Positions 21,431 through 22,629 of a stretch of DNA of 22,629 nt are shown piece after piece. Source of the DNA: Rhodospirillales bacterium (GTDB lineage: Bacteria > Pseudomonadota > Alphaproteobacteria > Rhodospirillales_A > JACZKS01). Numbering within the stretch: position 1 is the first letter of the stretch; the number at the start of each line of letters is the position of its first letter. The notes beneath the pieces are model-generated. The model saw only the letters and a list, made by a program, of their open reading frames with translations. It was not told where the DNA came from and did no database searches. The stretch lies in the NCBI GenBank assembly GCA_018648445.1, contig JABGRG010000062.1, positions 1-22,629 of the forward strand. Reading direction: 5' to 3'. Made by a program: the position numbers and the translations under genes.

Positions 21431-22629
21431 TGTTTGGACGTCGCCAAATCGCAGGTCTTGCCGCGACCAACCTCTACGAGGTCCCGAAAGACGACACCCT
21501 TTCCGATTGGGCTCCCGTCAGCCAGCTTTCTTCCGGCACGCAAACGGAAGCTGCCGACAACGAAAAGATCGAACGGATCGTGACCCTCGCCACGCCGCCG
21601 ATCACGTCGCGGATCGACACCCTTGAAGGGGCCGTTGCCGACCGTGCCGAATTGGCCAAGGCAATCAGACAGATCGTGCAAGAGGTTGCGACCGACTACG
21701 AGATTGAGTTGGAGACCCGGGATTTTCGCGACGCGGTTACCGTTCTTTTGAACGATTTCCTTCGGGTGGCGGAAAGCCGCCATCCCGAACTGAAGGCGGC
21801 TCTAATCCCTGAAATCGCTGTCGCGACGACTTCCAGCGAAAGCGTGACCAACGCCAAGCACCGCCTCCAGCCGATCCTCATGGAGCGTATCGATGTCGGT
21901 AAGGCCTCGGCGCTGCCGCGAGCCGAATTGGCTGATCAGATCAGCGACATCGTCGGAGAAATCCTGGCCGAAGAACGGATGCAGCTGAATCAGCTTGAAC
22001 AGCGCGATCTGATCACTTCGCTGTTGAACGACATGTTGGGGTTGGGACCGCTGGAACCGCTTCTGGCCGATGACAAGGTGACCGACATCATGGTCAACGG
22101 CCCGAAGCAGGTTTTCGTCGAACGCGGCGGAAAGCTGGAGTTATCGGACGTAAATTTTGCCGACAACGCCCATGTTATGAACATCGCGACACGGATCGTC
22201 ACCCAGGTGGGACGGCGTATCGACGAGTCGTCCCCGCTGGTGGATGCCCGCCTTGCCGACGGTTCGCGCGTAAATATTATCATTCCGCCGCTGGCCATCG
22301 ACGGCCCTTCCATTTCTATCCGCAAGTTCGCCAAGCAGAAGATCACGCTCGATCTGATGGAGCGCCAGCAAAACCTGTCGCCAGCCATGGCGACGGTGTT
22401 GAAGATCGCCTCGCGTTGCCGCCTGAACATCCTCATTTCCGGCGGCACGGGGTCGGGCAAGACGACCCTTCTTAACGCCATGTCGCGCATGATCGACCAC
22501 GGCGAGCGAATCGTCACCATCGAGGATACAACGGAACTGCAACTGCATCAGGACCACGTCGTGACGCTGGAAAGCAAGCCAGCCAACGTCGAAGGTACCG
22601 GAGAATATACGATCCGCGATCTGGTGAAG
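21430..22629 (+). CDS. cpaF: Tad pilus motor ATPase CpaF (TadA), C-terminus cut by window edge
   Basis: Secretion ATPase of the VirB11/GspE class that powers Flp assembly. Exactly 400 codons are in the window, with no stop. The canonical CpaF N-terminal region starts near residue 153 and leads into LLNDMLGLGPLEPLLADDKVTDIMVNG (198-224). RRIDESSPLVDARLADGSRVN, SISIRKF, Walker A GGTGSGKTT (338-346) and IVTIEDTTELQL (Asp box) follow. The start ATG overlaps the cpaE stop (TGATG). The protein carries an unusually long N-terminal extension, in which residues 61-111 align without gaps to 153-203, so the N-terminal helical domain appears duplicated. About 50-100 residues are probably missing at the end. 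Confidence 0.95.
   Translation, partial: MFGRRQIAGLAATNLYEVPKDDTLSDWAPVSQLSSGTQTEAADNEKIERIVTLATPPITSRIDTLEGAVADRAELAKAIRQIVQEVATDYEIELETRDFRDAVTVLLNDFLRVAESRHPELKAALIPEIAVATTSSESVTNAKHRLQPILMERIDVGKASALPRAELADQISDIVGEILAEERMQLNQLEQRDLITSLLNDMLGLGPLEPLLADDKVTDIMVNGPKQVFVERGGKLELSDVNFADNAHVMNIATRIVTQVGRRIDESSPLVDARLADGSRVNIIIPPLAIDGPSISIRKFAKQKITLDLMERQQNLSPAMATVLKIASRCRLNILISGGTGSGKTTLLNAMSRMIDHGERIVTIEDTTELQLHQDHVVTLESKPANVEGTGEYTIRDLVK

Noticed and set aside
1..22629. CRISPR array, tRNA or rRNA gene, phage or defence cassette
   Set aside because: No regularly spaced repeats, tRNA-like cloverleafs, conserved rRNA stretches or defence-type domains were seen while reading both strands.

Overview
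The window looks like chromosomal DNA of an alphaproteobacterium, probably a Rhodospirillales-type aquatic heterotroph. This rests on gene families rather than any 16S marker: an ELM1-family (DUF1022) protein, the CpaABCDEF form of the Tad pilus system including the alphaproteobacterial lipoprotein CpaD, a DctPQM-type TRAP transporter with a Usp partner, and the alphaproteobacterial form of orotate phosphoribosyltransferase. I see no rRNA, tRNA, insertion sequence, phage gene or CRISPR array. Coding DNA is moderately GC-rich. Two intergenic islands in the pilus region are extremely AT-rich.

Left part (1-4335), all on the minus strand: dctP-dctQ-dctM-uspA, a tightly packed and partly overlapping TRAP operon for a small organic acid, followed by pyrE, which runs off the window edge. 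A candidate sigma70 promoter lies upstream of dctP. Centre (4371-13034): a mosaic of housekeeping and poorly characterised genes. These are an ELM1-family protein, a single-domain response regulator interrupted in an 8-G tract, hemN and an MFS transporter on the minus strand, a YbaK-type aminoacyl-tRNA deacylase, a small acidic hypothetical, a one-TM protein with a pilin-like C-terminal region, an FprA-type ferredoxin/adrenodoxin-NADP reductase and a fumarylacetoacetate-hydrolase-family enzyme.

Right part (13218-22629): a Tad (Flp) pilus locus. Two TadE-like minor pilins are encoded on the plus strand. A TadG-like von Willebrand protein is convergent to them. It is divergent from flp, cpaA, cpaB, cpaC, cpaD, cpaE and cpaF, the last truncated by the window end. 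Flp would be the pilin, CpaA its peptidase, CpaC the secretin, CpaB and CpaD periplasmic or outer-membrane partners, CpaE the localisation ATPase and CpaF the motor. TadB/TadC platform proteins would be expected just beyond the window.

The most notable signals are: a gap-free internal duplication in the N-terminal part of CpaF; a perfect CRP-type palindrome upstream of flp; a near-consensus promoter placed so that tadE mRNA should be leaderless; the poly-G frame break in the response regulator; a strong hairpin between flp and cpaA; and Ca-binding-like repeats in TadE. I found no clear novel defence or mobile system.
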